Assembly (NCBI RefSeq): GCF_014117325.1
Contig: NZ_CP059732.1
Location: 2,555,001-2,619,000, forward strand
DNA: 64,000 bases
Direction: 5' to 3'
Source of the DNA: Spirosoma foliorum
Lineage (GTDB): Bacteria > Bacteroidota > Bacteroidia > Cytophagales > Spirosomataceae
Below are positions 1-8,207 of this stretch, piece by piece (within the stretch, counting starts at the first letter, position 1; each line of letters opens with the position of its first letter). A program made the translations under genes and the position numbers. Under the pieces are notes generated by a model, which was not told the origin of the DNA, did not search any database, and saw nothing but the letters and a program-made list of their open reading frames with translations.

Positions 1-1
1 T

Positions 2-997
2 CATTTCATGGAATGCGTCTACCCCGAGCCTCGCCAAAACTTTATTGGTCATGGTTTTTTAGCCGTCGACTTTTTCTTTTGTCTATCCGGATTTGTTATC
101 GGGTATGCCTATGATGACCGAATTGAAAAAATAGGGATTACGGAGTTCTTAAAAGCCCGACTAATCCGGTTGCATCCATTGGTTATACTAGGGTCTGTGC
201 TGGGCCTGATCGCTTTTCTGGCCGATCCGTTTGTCGATAATTCGGAGGCCTACACGATCGGTAAACTTATACTGCTATTTACCTGCTCGATTCTTGTGAT
301 TCCGCTTCCCATCATGAAGGAGCGTGTTTTTAACCTCTTTGGCTTCAATGCCCCTGCTTGGTCATTGTTTTGGGAGTATATCGCCAATCTGGTTTATGTG
401 CTTATTCTTTGTCGGCTCAAACGTCGTTATCTGGCTGTGCTGACCATACTGGCAGGCGCGTGGATTTTTTGGATTAGCTACCAGACCGGGAATCTGATGG
501 GTGGCTGGAGTAAAGACAATTTCTGGGATGGCTGTGCCCGTGTTTCCTATTCGTTTTCGGCGGGCCTGTTCATCTACCGGGCTAACTGGATTATCAAAAA
601 CAAAATCGGATTTCTTGGGCTGGCCGTATTCGTATCGTTTGCCTTCTTGATGCCATATGGTAACTGGAATTGGCTTGCCGAAGCGCTGGTAGTATTAGTG
701 TATTTCCCGCTTATCATTTCGTTGGGAGCGGGTTCGACATTGTCGCCCAGCATGGTCAATTTCTCGGATTTCCTGGGGAAATTGTCCTATCCCTTGTACA
801 TGACGCATTACTGGGCTATCTGGCTATTTGCCTACTACATCAGCAACCACAAACTCAGCGCCCAAGAACTTTTCCTGATTATATCGCTAACCATCGTTTT
901 CATGATCGTGCAAGCCTATATCGCCATGACCTTGTACGATATTCCACTTCGTGGATATTTGAATGGGAAGCGGTATAGAGGAGATATGAAATCATAA
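2..997 (+). CDS. Membrane O-acyltransferase (acyltransferase 3 family), 5' end cut off
   Basis: Multi-spanning membrane protein of the OafA/acyltransferase 3 type, which moves acyl groups onto cell-envelope sugars. The reading frame is open to the left edge, so the first methionine at base 8 is internal: the family's usual N-terminal membrane segment and histidine motif are missing, while the following part (HGFLAVDFFFCLSGFVIGY) is a typical second segment. About nine hydrophobic segments follow and the C-terminus is intact. Its position beside a polysaccharide locus suggests acylation of an exopolysaccharide or O-antigen; the substrate is unknown. Confidence 0.85.
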   Translation, partial: HFMECVYPEPRQNFIGHGFLAVDFFFCLSGFVIGYAYDDRIEKIGITEFLKARLIRLHPLVILGSVLGLIAFLADPFVDNSEAYTIGKLILLFTCSILVIPLPIMKERVFNLFGFNAPAWSLFWEYIANLVYVLILCRLKRRYLAVLTILAGAWIFWISYQTGNLMGGWSKDNFWDGCARVSYSFSAGLFIYRANWIIKNKIGFLGLAVFVSFAFLMPYGNWNWLAEALVVLVYFPLIISLGAGSTLSPSMVNFSDFLGKLSYPLYMTHYWAIWLFAYYISNHKLSAQELFLIISLTIVFMIVQAYIAMTLYDIPLRGYLNGKRYRGDMKS

Positions 998-1095
998 CTG
1001 GGACGCAACTGTTATAAACTTACAATGATTTCACTAACTCGCTTTTTGGGGTTCAGGACTATTATCTTTACGACAAATAATCCTACTACATTATT

Positions 1096-1260
1096 ATGAC
1101 TATTCGGCTAAAGAAGGACGCTACGCCTAAACAGATTAAGGAAGCCCTGGACAAAATCAAGCCATCTACTGGGCAGCCTTTGGATGTGAGCCGATTTTCG
1201 GGAAAAATAAAGTGGGGGCAGGATGCTGTGGAATATCAGCGCGAATTACGGGGTGAATAA
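1096..1260 (+). CDS. Small antitoxin-like protein (VapB-type position)
   Basis: A 54-residue, charged protein (starts MTIRLKKDATPKQIKEALDK) whose stop codon TAA is followed at once by the ATG of a PIN-domain toxin. Size, charge and zero spacing are those of a VapB-type antitoxin. The N-terminal half looks helical and could bind DNA; the C-terminal half (KIKWGQDAVEYQRELRGE) would wrap the toxin. No clear antitoxin family signature can be named by eye, so the role rests on context. An ATTATTATG run sits just before the start, with no strong ribosome-binding site. Confidence 0.65.
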   Translation: MTIRLKKDATPKQIKEALDKIKPSTGQPLDVSRFSGKIKWGQDAVEYQRELRGE

Positions 1261-1632
1261 ATGAAAGAACGCCTGTTTTGCGATACAAACGCCCTAATCC
1301 GGTTATTAGAAGGGGATGCTCTAGTAAGTGCTTTATTGGCTGAAAAGCGGATCTATATTTCAGCTATTACTGAGATGGAAATGCAGTGCAAACCAAATAT
1401 CAAGGCGAGTGAACGAGCAATTATTCGTGATTTATTATCCTATTGCATCATTGTCGATCTGACAGATGCAATTAAAGATCGGGCTATCAAGGTCCGCTTA
1501 TCAACCCGACTTAAATTAATGGATGCAATCGTTGGTGCATCGGCTATAGAGGCTGGATTACCCTTAGTAACGGCCGACGAGAAGTTTAGTAGCTTACGTG
1601 GTACTGATGTAATAATGCTCCCACAGCGTTAA
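1261..1632 (+). CDS. PIN-domain ribonuclease toxin, VapC-like
   Basis: 123-residue PIN-domain protein, a predicted magnesium-dependent RNase toxin. The acidic active-site residues are visible: D8 in CDTNALI, E40 in ITEMEM, D88 in LMDAIVGA, and D106 in VTADEKF. Length is normal for VapC. It is cotranscribed with the small gene directly before it. VapC toxins usually cut tRNA or rRNA; the target here cannot be read from sequence. A tRNA-Val gene lies convergently just downstream. Confidence 0.85.
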   Translation: MKERLFCDTNALIRLLEGDALVSALLAEKRIYISAITEMEMQCKPNIKASERAIIRDLLSYCIIVDLTDAIKDRAIKVRLSTRLKLMDAIVGASAIEAGLPLVTADEKFSSLRGTDVIMLPQR

Positions 1633-1690
1633 GAATCCAAAAAAAAAATACTATTTATTAGCTTTAGTAAGGTGTGCACTGCCGCAAATA

Positions 1691-1723
1691 AAAATCCCCA
1701 AATTCAGCGAATTTGGGGATTTT
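1691..1723. terminator. Bidirectional terminator between vapC-like gene and tRNA-Val
   Basis: Perfect 15-bp hairpin: AAAATCCCCAAATTC, loop AGC, GAATTTGGGGATTTT. A-rich and T-rich flanks fit a factor-independent terminator for both the plus-strand toxin gene and the minus-strand tRNA. Confidence 0.85.
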
Positions 1724-1725
1724 AG

Positions 1726-1800
1726 TAGGAAGTAGCGGGCTCGAACCGCTGACCTCTGCTCTGTCAAAGCAGCGCTCTGAACCAACTGAGCTAACCTCCT
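1726..1800 (-). tRNA. tRNA-Val (anticodon GAC)
   Basis: 75-base cloverleaf read on the minus strand: acceptor AGGAGGT pairs with ACTTCCT (one G-U), D arm GCTC...GAGC, anticodon stem CTGCT/AGCAG with loop TTGACAG (anticodon GAC), and a T arm with loop TTCGAGC. CCA is not encoded. A strong hairpin terminator follows at once on its 3' side. Confidence 0.93.
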
Positions 1801-1805
1801 TTAGT

Positions 1806-1857
1806 GAATGACAATGATTCAATGGCATAATGCATTATCCACTATACATTATTCATT
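1806..1857. repeat. AT-rich inverted-repeat spacer
   Basis: Gap upstream of tRNA-Val. It holds the perfect palindrome ATAATGCATTAT (1827-1838) inside a longer imperfect inverted repeat running from AATGACAATG to ATACATTATTCATT. Its words (CATTATCC, TACATTATTCATT) closely resemble those in the spacer at 30521-30603, so both may be members of one intergenic repeat class. Confidence 0.5.
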
Positions 1858-1877
1858 CCCGTTTAGGGAGTGCAAAA

Positions 1878-3194
1878 TTACAAAACTTCCTCAGTTTCTA
1901 AAGGGGTGTGGTAAACTTTTTGTGAAGGAATTCGCAATAAAAGTAGGAACCCAATGACAAACAGGACCAATAGCGCTAGTATACTGTTGCGCATGCTGCC
2001 CGTTAGTTGTTCGATCAATCCGTAAACCAGCGTGCCAAATACCGTGGATGTCTTGTCGATGACGTCGTAAAAGCTGAAATAAGAGGCCGTATCGCTCGTA
2101 GCCGGAATGAGCTTGGAATAGGTCGAACGAGACAGCGACTGGATACCGCCCATAACTAAGCCTACGACGGCTGCCAGGGCAAAAAACTGCGTCTCGGTTT
2201 GCACAAAATAGGCCCCGGTACAGATCAGAATCCAGATGAAAACCGCCGTCATTAGGGCATACGTATTGCCGATTCGCTCAGATAACCAGGAAAATCCGTA
2301 GGCCCCCGGAATGGCTACCAGCTGAATAAGCAGAATCGTAATAATCAGGCTTTGACCGGGTAGTTTTAATTCATCGCTTCCGAAAATGGTGGCCACGTAC
2401 ATAACAGTCATTACCGCCATGTTATATACAAAAAACGATATCAGAAAGCGTTTGGCGAGTGGGCGCTCCTGCAAAGTGCCCCATACCTGCTGCAACTCTT
2501 TAAAGCCATTGAGCAGGTAATTGCCGGTTTTATCAGTCGCCTTTTTAACGCCGTCAGGTAGCCTACTAAACGGAATTTGCGCGAACCCAACCCACCATAA
2601 GCCAACAGTGAGGAAGGCAATTCGGGACGCCATAGCCTCCGATATATTCCCAAACCACTCCCGTTTCAGAATCACCAGCAGGTTCAGAATCATGAGCAAT
2701 ACGCTCCCCAAATACCCCATCGAAAAGCCGCGCGCGCTGACGCGGTCAAATTGATCTTCGGTGGCAATGTCGGGCAGGTAGGAGTTGTAAAATACGATAC
2801 TGCCGCTCCAGCCTATGAGGCTGATCCAGAAGCAGATAATGGCGAATGTGGTGGTTTCCTTCGTGAAAAAATAAAGTAGACTGCAACTAATAGCTCCGGT
2901 ATAGCAGAAAACTTTCATAAACGTTTTCTTCCGGCCACTATAATCGGCAATGGCTGAGCAAAGGGGCGACAACAGGGCCGTAAACAGAAATGCAGCCGAG
3001 ATGGTATAGGAAAACAGGACTGAGTTCTTAATGGAAATGCCCAGAAAGTTAATGATGGGTCCACCGGCCTCATTGAGCGCAGTGGCAGAGAAATAAACCG
3101 GAAAAATACTGGACACAATGACCAGCGAATGCACCGAATTGGCCCAGTCATAAAAAGTCCAGGCAGTCAGGATGCGGGGGGAGTTTTTGGACAT
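1878..3194 (-). CDS. MFS transporter, UMF1/Atg22-like
   Basis: Twelve-segment membrane permease of the UMF1 (vacuole effluxer Atg22-like) branch of the major facilitator superfamily; the N-terminus has the family hallmark TAWTFYDWANS. The substrate is not predictable. I place the start at the ATG at 3194 (MSKNSPRIL), giving 438 residues. The in-frame ATG at 3275 would add 27 residues encoded entirely by the inverted repeat at 3199-3284, which is unlikely to be coding. The conserved loop after segment 2 (DYSGRKK) is present. Confidence 0.85.
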   Translation of the reverse strand: MSKNSPRILTAWTFYDWANSVHSLVIVSSIFPVYFSATALNEAGGPIINFLGISIKNSVLFSYTISAAFLFTALLSPLCSAIADYSGRKKTFMKVFCYTGAISCSLLYFFTKETTTFAIICFWISLIGWSGSIVFYNSYLPDIATEDQFDRVSARGFSMGYLGSVLLMILNLLVILKREWFGNISEAMASRIAFLTVGLWWVGFAQIPFSRLPDGVKKATDKTGNYLLNGFKELQQVWGTLQERPLAKRFLISFFVYNMAVMTVMYVATIFGSDELKLPGQSLIITILLIQLVAIPGAYGFSWLSERIGNTYALMTAVFIWILICTGAYFVQTETQFFALAAVVGLVMGGIQSLSRSTYSKLIPATSDTASYFSFYDVIDKTSTVFGTLVYGLIEQLTGSMRNSILALLVLFVIGFLLLLRIPSQKVYHTPLETEEVL

Positions 3195-3198
3195 AGAA

Positions 3199-3284
3199 AG
3201 TGAATGAGTGAAAGAGCGAATGAGCGAGAGAGTGAAGATACGAAACGCAGTTGTTGATGTGACGCGCTCTTTCACTCATTCACT
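3199..3284. repeat. Long intergenic inverted repeat
   Basis: Perfect 20-bp arms, AGTGAATGAGTGAAAGAGCG (3199-3218) and its complement at 3265-3284, separated by 46 bases that contain further partial copies of the same words (GAATGAGCGAGAGAGTGAAG). It fills the gap between the hydrolase gene and the transporter gene. It may be a hairpin-forming repeat or processing site; there is no T-run. Confidence 0.75.
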
Positions 3285-3290
3285 CTTTCG

Positions 3291-4154
3291 CTAATTAAAA
3301 AGTTTATGACCGCCTTTAGTAAATGCATGATTTGAATCGCCGGCAACCATATGGCCGGCATCGGAAACACTCACGCTGTGCACGTGTGGAACCGCATCCA
3401 GAAATTCAGCCATTACTTTTTCGCTGACTACATCGCTGATTCCTCCTCGAACAATCAGCGTGGGCACGGTTAGCGCCCGGGCGGCCTTGTACAAGCGTTC
3501 TTCATTCTGAGTCTGCCTGGCCGGGTCTGTCGTTTGTCTCCAGACGGCCAACATAGTTGGGTCCCAGTGCCAGTAGTACCGAGGCTCACCAGATGGGCCT
3601 TTTCGCAGACGAAGGTTTTTTTCTAAGCGGCTGTGATCGGATGGACGCGGACGATGGGGGAGGTAAGCCGCAACGGCGTCGGCAGCTTCATCCAGATTGG
3701 CAAATCCGTTCTGATTGTTACTCATAAAGGCAAAAATCCGCTCAATGCCTTTTTGCTCAGTTCGTGGTGCTATGTCGACCAGAACAATGGCCGTACAGAT
3801 GGATTCGGTACCAGTTGGACGCTCGCCTTCGGCAATCAGCGCCGTCATGCCACCCATCGATGCACCCACCAGAGCGGGTTTCTGATCGAGTTGAGATACT
3901 AAAGCGCGGAGGTCGCTGGCCAGGTAGTCAATACTATAATGGGCCTCAGCCGACCAGTCGCTGTCGCCGTGCCCGCGTGCATCGAAGGCAATCGCGTACC
4001 AGCCTGCATCGGCCAGCCAACGAGCGGTATCGCCCCAAGAATGTCTTGTTTGGCCACCACCATGTAATAGCAGCACAGGGGGATTCGCCGGATCGCCCCA
4101 GGCATCGGCCGTAATAAAAAATCCGGGTTCAGTTTCAAAGCGTAGAGCTTGCAT
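3291..4154 (-). CDS. Alpha/beta hydrolase
   Basis: 287-residue alpha/beta-hydrolase fold enzyme. Visible elements are the oxyanion loop HGGG (31-34), the nucleophile elbow GASMGG with S99, an acidic residue in GGISDVVSE and the catalytic His in DAGHMVAGD. There is no signal peptide, so it is probably cytoplasmic. The substrate is unknown; general esterase, lipase or epoxide-hydrolase-like activities are all possible. It precedes the transporter on the same strand but is separated from it by a long inverted repeat. Confidence 0.85.
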   Translation of the reverse strand: MQALRFETEPGFFITADAWGDPANPPVLLLHGGGQTRHSWGDTARWLADAGWYAIAFDARGHGDSDWSAEAHYSIDYLASDLRALVSQLDQKPALVGASMGGMTALIAEGERPTGTESICTAIVLVDIAPRTEQKGIERIFAFMSNNQNGFANLDEAADAVAAYLPHRPRPSDHSRLEKNLRLRKGPSGEPRYYWHWDPTMLAVWRQTTDPARQTQNEERLYKAARALTVPTLIVRGGISDVVSEKVMAEFLDAVPHVHSVSVSDAGHMVAGDSNHAFTKGGHKLFN

Positions 4155-4188
4155 ACGTGCGACCAGGTCAGAATAAAAGTAAAGTAGG

Positions 4189-4983
4189 TTAGTTAACTTG
4201 ATTTAGCTCATCGAACAATGCCTGATTGCGGAGCGGTTGTTGGGCCAGAAGGGGATAATCTGCCGAAGTGACTAATTGGTTAAACAAGCTCAGATCAGCT
4301 GGTCGATGAATATCCGATCCCATAAAATCGACCCATTTGTTCGTCAATAAGCGGTGGGCCTGGGCTTGCACTTTTCGCCCATAACGGCCGGTCATAGAGC
4401 CCCAGTTTAATTGAAACAAACAGCCCGCCTTGCGCAAATCTGACAGGGCTTTCAGGTCGTTGTGGTAATACGTATAACGTTCAGGGTGAGCTAACAATGG
4501 CTGATATCCCTGAGTGAGTAAATGAAAAATTATTTCGTTCAGAAAGGTAGGCGCTGCCGCCCATCCCGTTTCAAACAACACATACTTTTGGCTCCCAAAA
4601 CTCAGTAACTGGTCATCGCGTAGCAGATCCAGAAATAATTCGTCGACTTGATATTCGGCGGCCACCTCAACGACCAGTGGAATCTGGTGTTCGTTCACTA
4701 AAGCTTGTAGCATAGCCTGCCCGTCGAGTAATGTCGCTTTCGTATTTGGATACCAATCCTGGCTAACGTGTGGTGTAGTAATGATTCTGCGAATTCCCCA
4801 GTCCGAAAATTGTTGCAGACAAATAAGCGCTTCTTCCTGACTGTTGACCCCATCGTCGACACCTGGCAGAAAATGAGAGTGTATGTCCGTTTGCCAGTAG
4901 CAAGTGGGTGGTTCAGTAGACGAGCCAGGCTGATTTCGGAACAGGGAAAGCAGGCGGCTTAGTAATTTATTTACACGATTCAT
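4189..4983 (-). CDS. CpsB/YwqE-type tyrosine-protein phosphatase (PHP domain)
   Basis: 264-residue PHP-fold metal-dependent phosphatase. The metal site motif DIHSHFLPGVDDG is at about 33-45, with further histidines in TTPHVSQDWY, LLAHPERY and MGSDIHRP. In capsule systems this enzyme dephosphorylates the Wzc/CpsD tyrosine kinase and so controls chain length. The matching Wzc-like kinase is in the same window at 13915-16263 but in a separate transcription unit; this gene stands alone on the minus strand, divergent from the glycosyltransferase run that begins at 5169. Confidence 0.88.
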   Translation of the reverse strand: MNRVNKLLSRLLSLFRNQPGSSTEPPTCYWQTDIHSHFLPGVDDGVNSQEEALICLQQFSDWGIRRIITTPHVSQDWYPNTKATLLDGQAMLQALVNEHQIPLVVEVAAEYQVDELFLDLLRDDQLLSFGSQKYVLFETGWAAAPTFLNEIIFHLLTQGYQPLLAHPERYTYYHNDLKALSDLRKAGCLFQLNWGSMTGRYGRKVQAQAHRLLTNKWVDFMGSDIHRPADLSLFNQLVTSADYPLLAQQPLRNQALFDELNQVN

Positions 4984-5168
4984 TGGGTGGAAGGCACGAC
5001 TAATGTCAGATGTTCAACTCATCTGCTTGTAAATGTACAGTAAACTGCATTGAGAAGGTTCATCTAATCGGCTTTCTATCGTTAAGCTACGCTCCGGCGA
5101 ATTCCTGAACAATGTTACTTTCAGGTGAAATTACGTCTACTAGCAATAGGTTATTAGTCGTAGGTACT

Positions 5169-5957
5169 ATGTCATTTTCAATTACTTCCGACGCACAAGC
5201 ACTGCTCTCTTTTCGGAAGAAAATTGGTAGTCTGGAGGTGACGCTTGTTTCGTATCATGAGTTTATTCGGGAAGTACTGCAAGCGGTTCACCAACGCCGT
5301 TCGGGCTACGCGTGTTTTGCCAATGCACACATGGTTGTTGAAGCCACTCGCGATCCGGCTTTTGCCAATAGAGTCAATGCCGCTACCTGGACTACTGCTG
5401 ATGGTGTACCAGTAGCCTGGGCACTGCGGTTCCTATACGGCATTCGGCAGGAACGGATTACAGGGTTAGACGTACTCCCGACATTACTACAGGAAGCGGC
5501 TTCGGAGAACGTGCCCGTTTATTTCTATGGTTCGACGCCTGAAGTCCTCGACTCCTGCGCTAATTTTTGTCGGCATCACCACCCTAACCTGTCGATTGCG
5601 GGTATGTATTCTCCACCTTTTCGATCCCTTACGTTTGCCGAAGAAGAGGACATTGTGGAACGCATCAGCGCGTCGGGAGCGCGCCTGGTTTTTGTAGTGT
5701 TAGGTTGCCCAAAGCAGGAGAAGTGGATGGCTGGTTTATCCCATCGAATTCCTGCTGTTTTGCTCGGTGTAGGAGGAGCATTGCCCGTAACTGTGGGTGT
5801 GCAAAAACGAGCTCCCCGCTGGATGCAACTGGCTGGTCTAGAGTGGCTCTATCGGTTACTTCAGGAGCCACGCCGTTTGTTCTCACGCTATTTTATGACC
5901 AATTCCTTGTTTGTGTATTACCTCCTGAAGCAATGGTTTCTCCAGAAGTCAGACTAA
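5169..5957 (+). CDS. WecG/TagA/CpsF family glycosyltransferase (GT26)
   Basis: 262-residue enzyme of the GT26 family, which adds the second sugar (often ManNAc or its uronic acid) to a lipid-linked intermediate. Family features seen are NAHMVVEA, TADGVPVAWA, the FYGSTPE segment, VVLGCPKQEKWM and LLGVGGALPV. I prefer the ATG at 5169, which gives the usual family length; an in-frame ATG at 5112 would add 19 residues without similarity to the family. It heads a three-gene plus-strand run of glycosyltransferases. Confidence 0.87.
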   Translation: MSFSITSDAQALLSFRKKIGSLEVTLVSYHEFIREVLQAVHQRRSGYACFANAHMVVEATRDPAFANRVNAATWTTADGVPVAWALRFLYGIRQERITGLDVLPTLLQEAASENVPVYFYGSTPEVLDSCANFCRHHHPNLSIAGMYSPPFRSLTFAEEEDIVERISASGARLVFVVLGCPKQEKWMAGLSHRIPAVLLGVGGALPVTVGVQKRAPRWMQLAGLEWLYRLLQEPRRLFSRYFMTNSLFVYYLLKQWFLQKSD

Positions 5958-5965
5958 CGACTACT

Positions 5966-6919
5966 ATGCCAGCCCCAATAGTTTTATTCGCTTTTAAACG
6001 TGTTGACGAACTTCAGCAAACACTTACGGCCCTACAGAACAACTACTTAGCTTCTGAAAGTGAGTTGTACGTTTTTGTGGATGGACCCAGACCCGAACGG
6101 GCGGATGAAGCGGCTAAAGTTGACGCTGTTCGGGCGTTAGTAGATTGTGTAACCGGATTTAAACAAGTACATCGGGTTTATCAAAAGCAGAATCAGGGAT
6201 GTGCTAATTCGATTATTGCAGGCGTAACGTCTGTCGTTCAGAAACATAAGTCAGTGATTGTTCTGGAAGACGATATCGTAACCAGCCGAAACTTCCTGGA
6301 TTACATGAACCAGTGTCTGGCAGAATATGCCGATACCCCCAAGGTATTCTCGATAGGGGGGTATACGTTTCCATTTTCACGACCATCTGGCTACGAGTCA
6401 GACGTGTATTTCTTCGGAAGAAGCTGTGCCTGGGGGTGGGCCATTTGGGCCGATCGTTGGCAGAAAGTAGACTGGGAGTTGACCGATTTTGACGCGTTCA
6501 TTGCCGACGAAGCAGCCCGAAAGGCGTTTAATAAAGATGGTCAGGATCGGGTTCGGATGTTGACACGAGCACAAACGAAAGAAATTGATGCCTGGGATAT
6601 TCGTCTGTGTTATAGTGAGTTTAAAGCGAATGGAGTAACCGTTTATCCGACCGTTTCCAAAACGATCAATATTGGTGTCGACTCCATTGATTCAACGACT
6701 GAGGTTGTTTACAACCGCTATAAAACCGCTCTGGATTCGGGAGTAAGCCGACAGTTTTACTTACCTACCTCTGTAGTAATCAATCCAGACTATGCCCAGC
6801 GGTTTCGTCGAAAATTCAGTATTCCGGTTCGAGCCTGGAATAAGCTGAAGACATATTTGATGCTGGGACTATCTGCTCTTAAAAGTGGTGGGGGAATAAC
6901 TAATTGGGTTGGGAAATAA
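5966..6919 (+). CDS. Glycosyltransferase, GT-A fold
   Basis: 317 residues starting MPAPIVLFAFKRVDELQQTL. GT-A nucleotide-sugar site elements are FVDGPRPE and VIVLEDDIVTSRNFLDYM (the EDD/DxD-type metal site), followed by WGWAIWADRW, which is typical of sugar transferases that modify capsule or lipooligosaccharide. The start at 5966 lies 8 bases after the preceding stop; in-frame extension upstream would overlap the previous gene heavily and is rejected. No membrane segments. Donor and acceptor are unknown. Confidence 0.83.
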   Translation: MPAPIVLFAFKRVDELQQTLTALQNNYLASESELYVFVDGPRPERADEAAKVDAVRALVDCVTGFKQVHRVYQKQNQGCANSIIAGVTSVVQKHKSVIVLEDDIVTSRNFLDYMNQCLAEYADTPKVFSIGGYTFPFSRPSGYESDVYFFGRSCAWGWAIWADRWQKVDWELTDFDAFIADEAARKAFNKDGQDRVRMLTRAQTKEIDAWDIRLCYSEFKANGVTVYPTVSKTINIGVDSIDSTTEVVYNRYKTALDSGVSRQFYLPTSVVINPDYAQRFRRKFSIPVRAWNKLKTYLMLGLSALKSGGGITNWVGK

Positions 6920-6921
6920 CT

Positions 6922-8124
6922 ATGCGCGTATTACTCATTCATAATTTTTATCAGCAAGCTGGGGGAGAGGATACTGTTTTTTACCAGGAGACCAATTTAC
7001 TGCGCGAAAATGGCGTTGAGGTTGAGACGCTTACATTTACGAATGAAACCTTCGAGGGATCCCTGCTGAATAAGCTGGGTTCTGTTACCAGATCCTTATA
7101 TAATACCAAGTCGGCCGCCCGAACAGAAGCCGTTATTGACTGGTTTAAACCCGATGTTGTTCATATTCACAATCTGTTTTATACCGCTACAGCAGCTGTG
7201 ATCCGGGTGGCTAAGGTACGTGGTGTGCCTGTGGTCATGACGGTACACAATTATCGCTTGCTGTGCTTAAATGGCTTGCTCATGCGTGAAGGCAAGGTGC
7301 CCTGCGAAACCTGCCTGACGCAAATGGTTCCGCTGGCGGGGATCCGTCATGGCTGTTTCCGTGATTCGCATCTGCAATCGGCACAGCTAAGTCTAATAAC
7401 GACGCTGCATAAACTGACTGGCATCTGGCGAAGTGTGGACCGATTTGTTGTTCTAACTGAGTTTGTTCGTCAGAAAATCCTCGCGTCGTCGCTGAACCTA
7501 TCAACTGCTCAGGTGGTGGTCAAACCGAATTTTGTGTCCGATTCGGGTGAGGCTGACGCTACTGGGCGGCAGGATTTCTTTTTGTACGTAGGCCGATTAT
7601 CAGGTGAGAAAGGGATAGATGTGCTGCTCAATGCAGTGCGGAAGTCCCCGTTCCCCCTCAAAATTATTGGTAGTGGCCCCTTGGAAAATAAGGTGTTGCA
7701 AACCGCAGCCGCTCAGTCTGGCATTGACTACGCGGGCTGGCAGGACCGCTCCGCCGTAACCTTAGCCATGAAAACGTGCCGTGCCCTCATTGTCCCGTCG
7801 CTTTGTTACGAAGCGGCTTTGCCACTCGTGGTGCTCGAAGCGTTTGCTACCGGTACGCCGGTAATCTGTTCAGACCAGGGTAATCTGCGGGAGGTAGGGG
7901 AGGCTCCGGCCGCCGGACATTTGTTTGCACCCGGCAACAGCGACGATCTGAGCCGGATTATTGATCAGATCAACCGACAACCGGAGTTGCGAGAACGATA
8001 TGCTATGGCCAGTCGACAACGGTATGAGCCGTATTCTAAAGAAGCGTCGCACCAGGCGACATTGAATCTGTATGAAACGTTAATCAAGGGCAAAAAGATA
8101 AGTAATCAAGCAGAGTTGAGTTGA
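6922..8124 (+). CDS. Glycosyltransferase family 4 (GT-B fold)
   Basis: 400-residue GT-B enzyme starting MRVLLIHNFYQQAGGEDTVF, with an N-terminal acceptor domain and a C-terminal GT1-type nucleotide-sugar domain. The latter shows YVGRLSGEKGIDVLL and the EX7E-like motif in EAALPLVVLEAFATGTPVI. The ATG at 6922 is 2 bases beyond the previous stop, so translation is probably coupled. It is the last gene of the plus-strand polysaccharide run and ends at a pair of palindromes shared with the convergent operon. Confidence 0.87.
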   Translation: MRVLLIHNFYQQAGGEDTVFYQETNLLRENGVEVETLTFTNETFEGSLLNKLGSVTRSLYNTKSAARTEAVIDWFKPDVVHIHNLFYTATAAVIRVAKVRGVPVVMTVHNYRLLCLNGLLMREGKVPCETCLTQMVPLAGIRHGCFRDSHLQSAQLSLITTLHKLTGIWRSVDRFVVLTEFVRQKILASSLNLSTAQVVVKPNFVSDSGEADATGRQDFFLYVGRLSGEKGIDVLLNAVRKSPFPLKIIGSGPLENKVLQTAAAQSGIDYAGWQDRSAVTLAMKTCRALIVPSLCYEAALPLVVLEAFATGTPVICSDQGNLREVGEAPAAGHLFAPGNSDDLSRIIDQINRQPELRERYAMASRQRYEPYSKEASHQATLNLYETLIKGKKISNQAELS

Positions 8125-8137
8125 TCGACATCTTGTG

Positions 8138-8207
8138 TGACCCCGACGGGGTCAAATATTTATAGTGAAAGCTCATTTTCTACAAACATTTGACCCCATC
8201 GGGGTCA
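8138..8207. repeat. Two near-identical 17-bp palindromes at a convergent junction
   Basis: TGACCCCGACGGGGTCA at 8138-8154 and TGACCCCATCGGGGTCA at 8191-8207 differ only in two central bases. Each folds to a 7-bp GC-rich hairpin. The second lies inside the 3' end of the minus-strand acyltransferase gene. They look like short REP-type elements and could act as a bidirectional terminator between the two convergent polysaccharide units. Confidence 0.7.

Noticed and set aside
3195..3275. N-terminal extension of the MFS transporter to 3275
   Set aside because: The extra 27 codons lie in an intergenic inverted repeat, and the family N-terminus begins at 3194.
5705..5965. Extension of the 5966 glycosyltransferase back to 5705
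   Set aside because: Overlaps the preceding GT26 gene in another frame and has no GT-like residues; MPAPIVLFAF at 5966 is the natural start.
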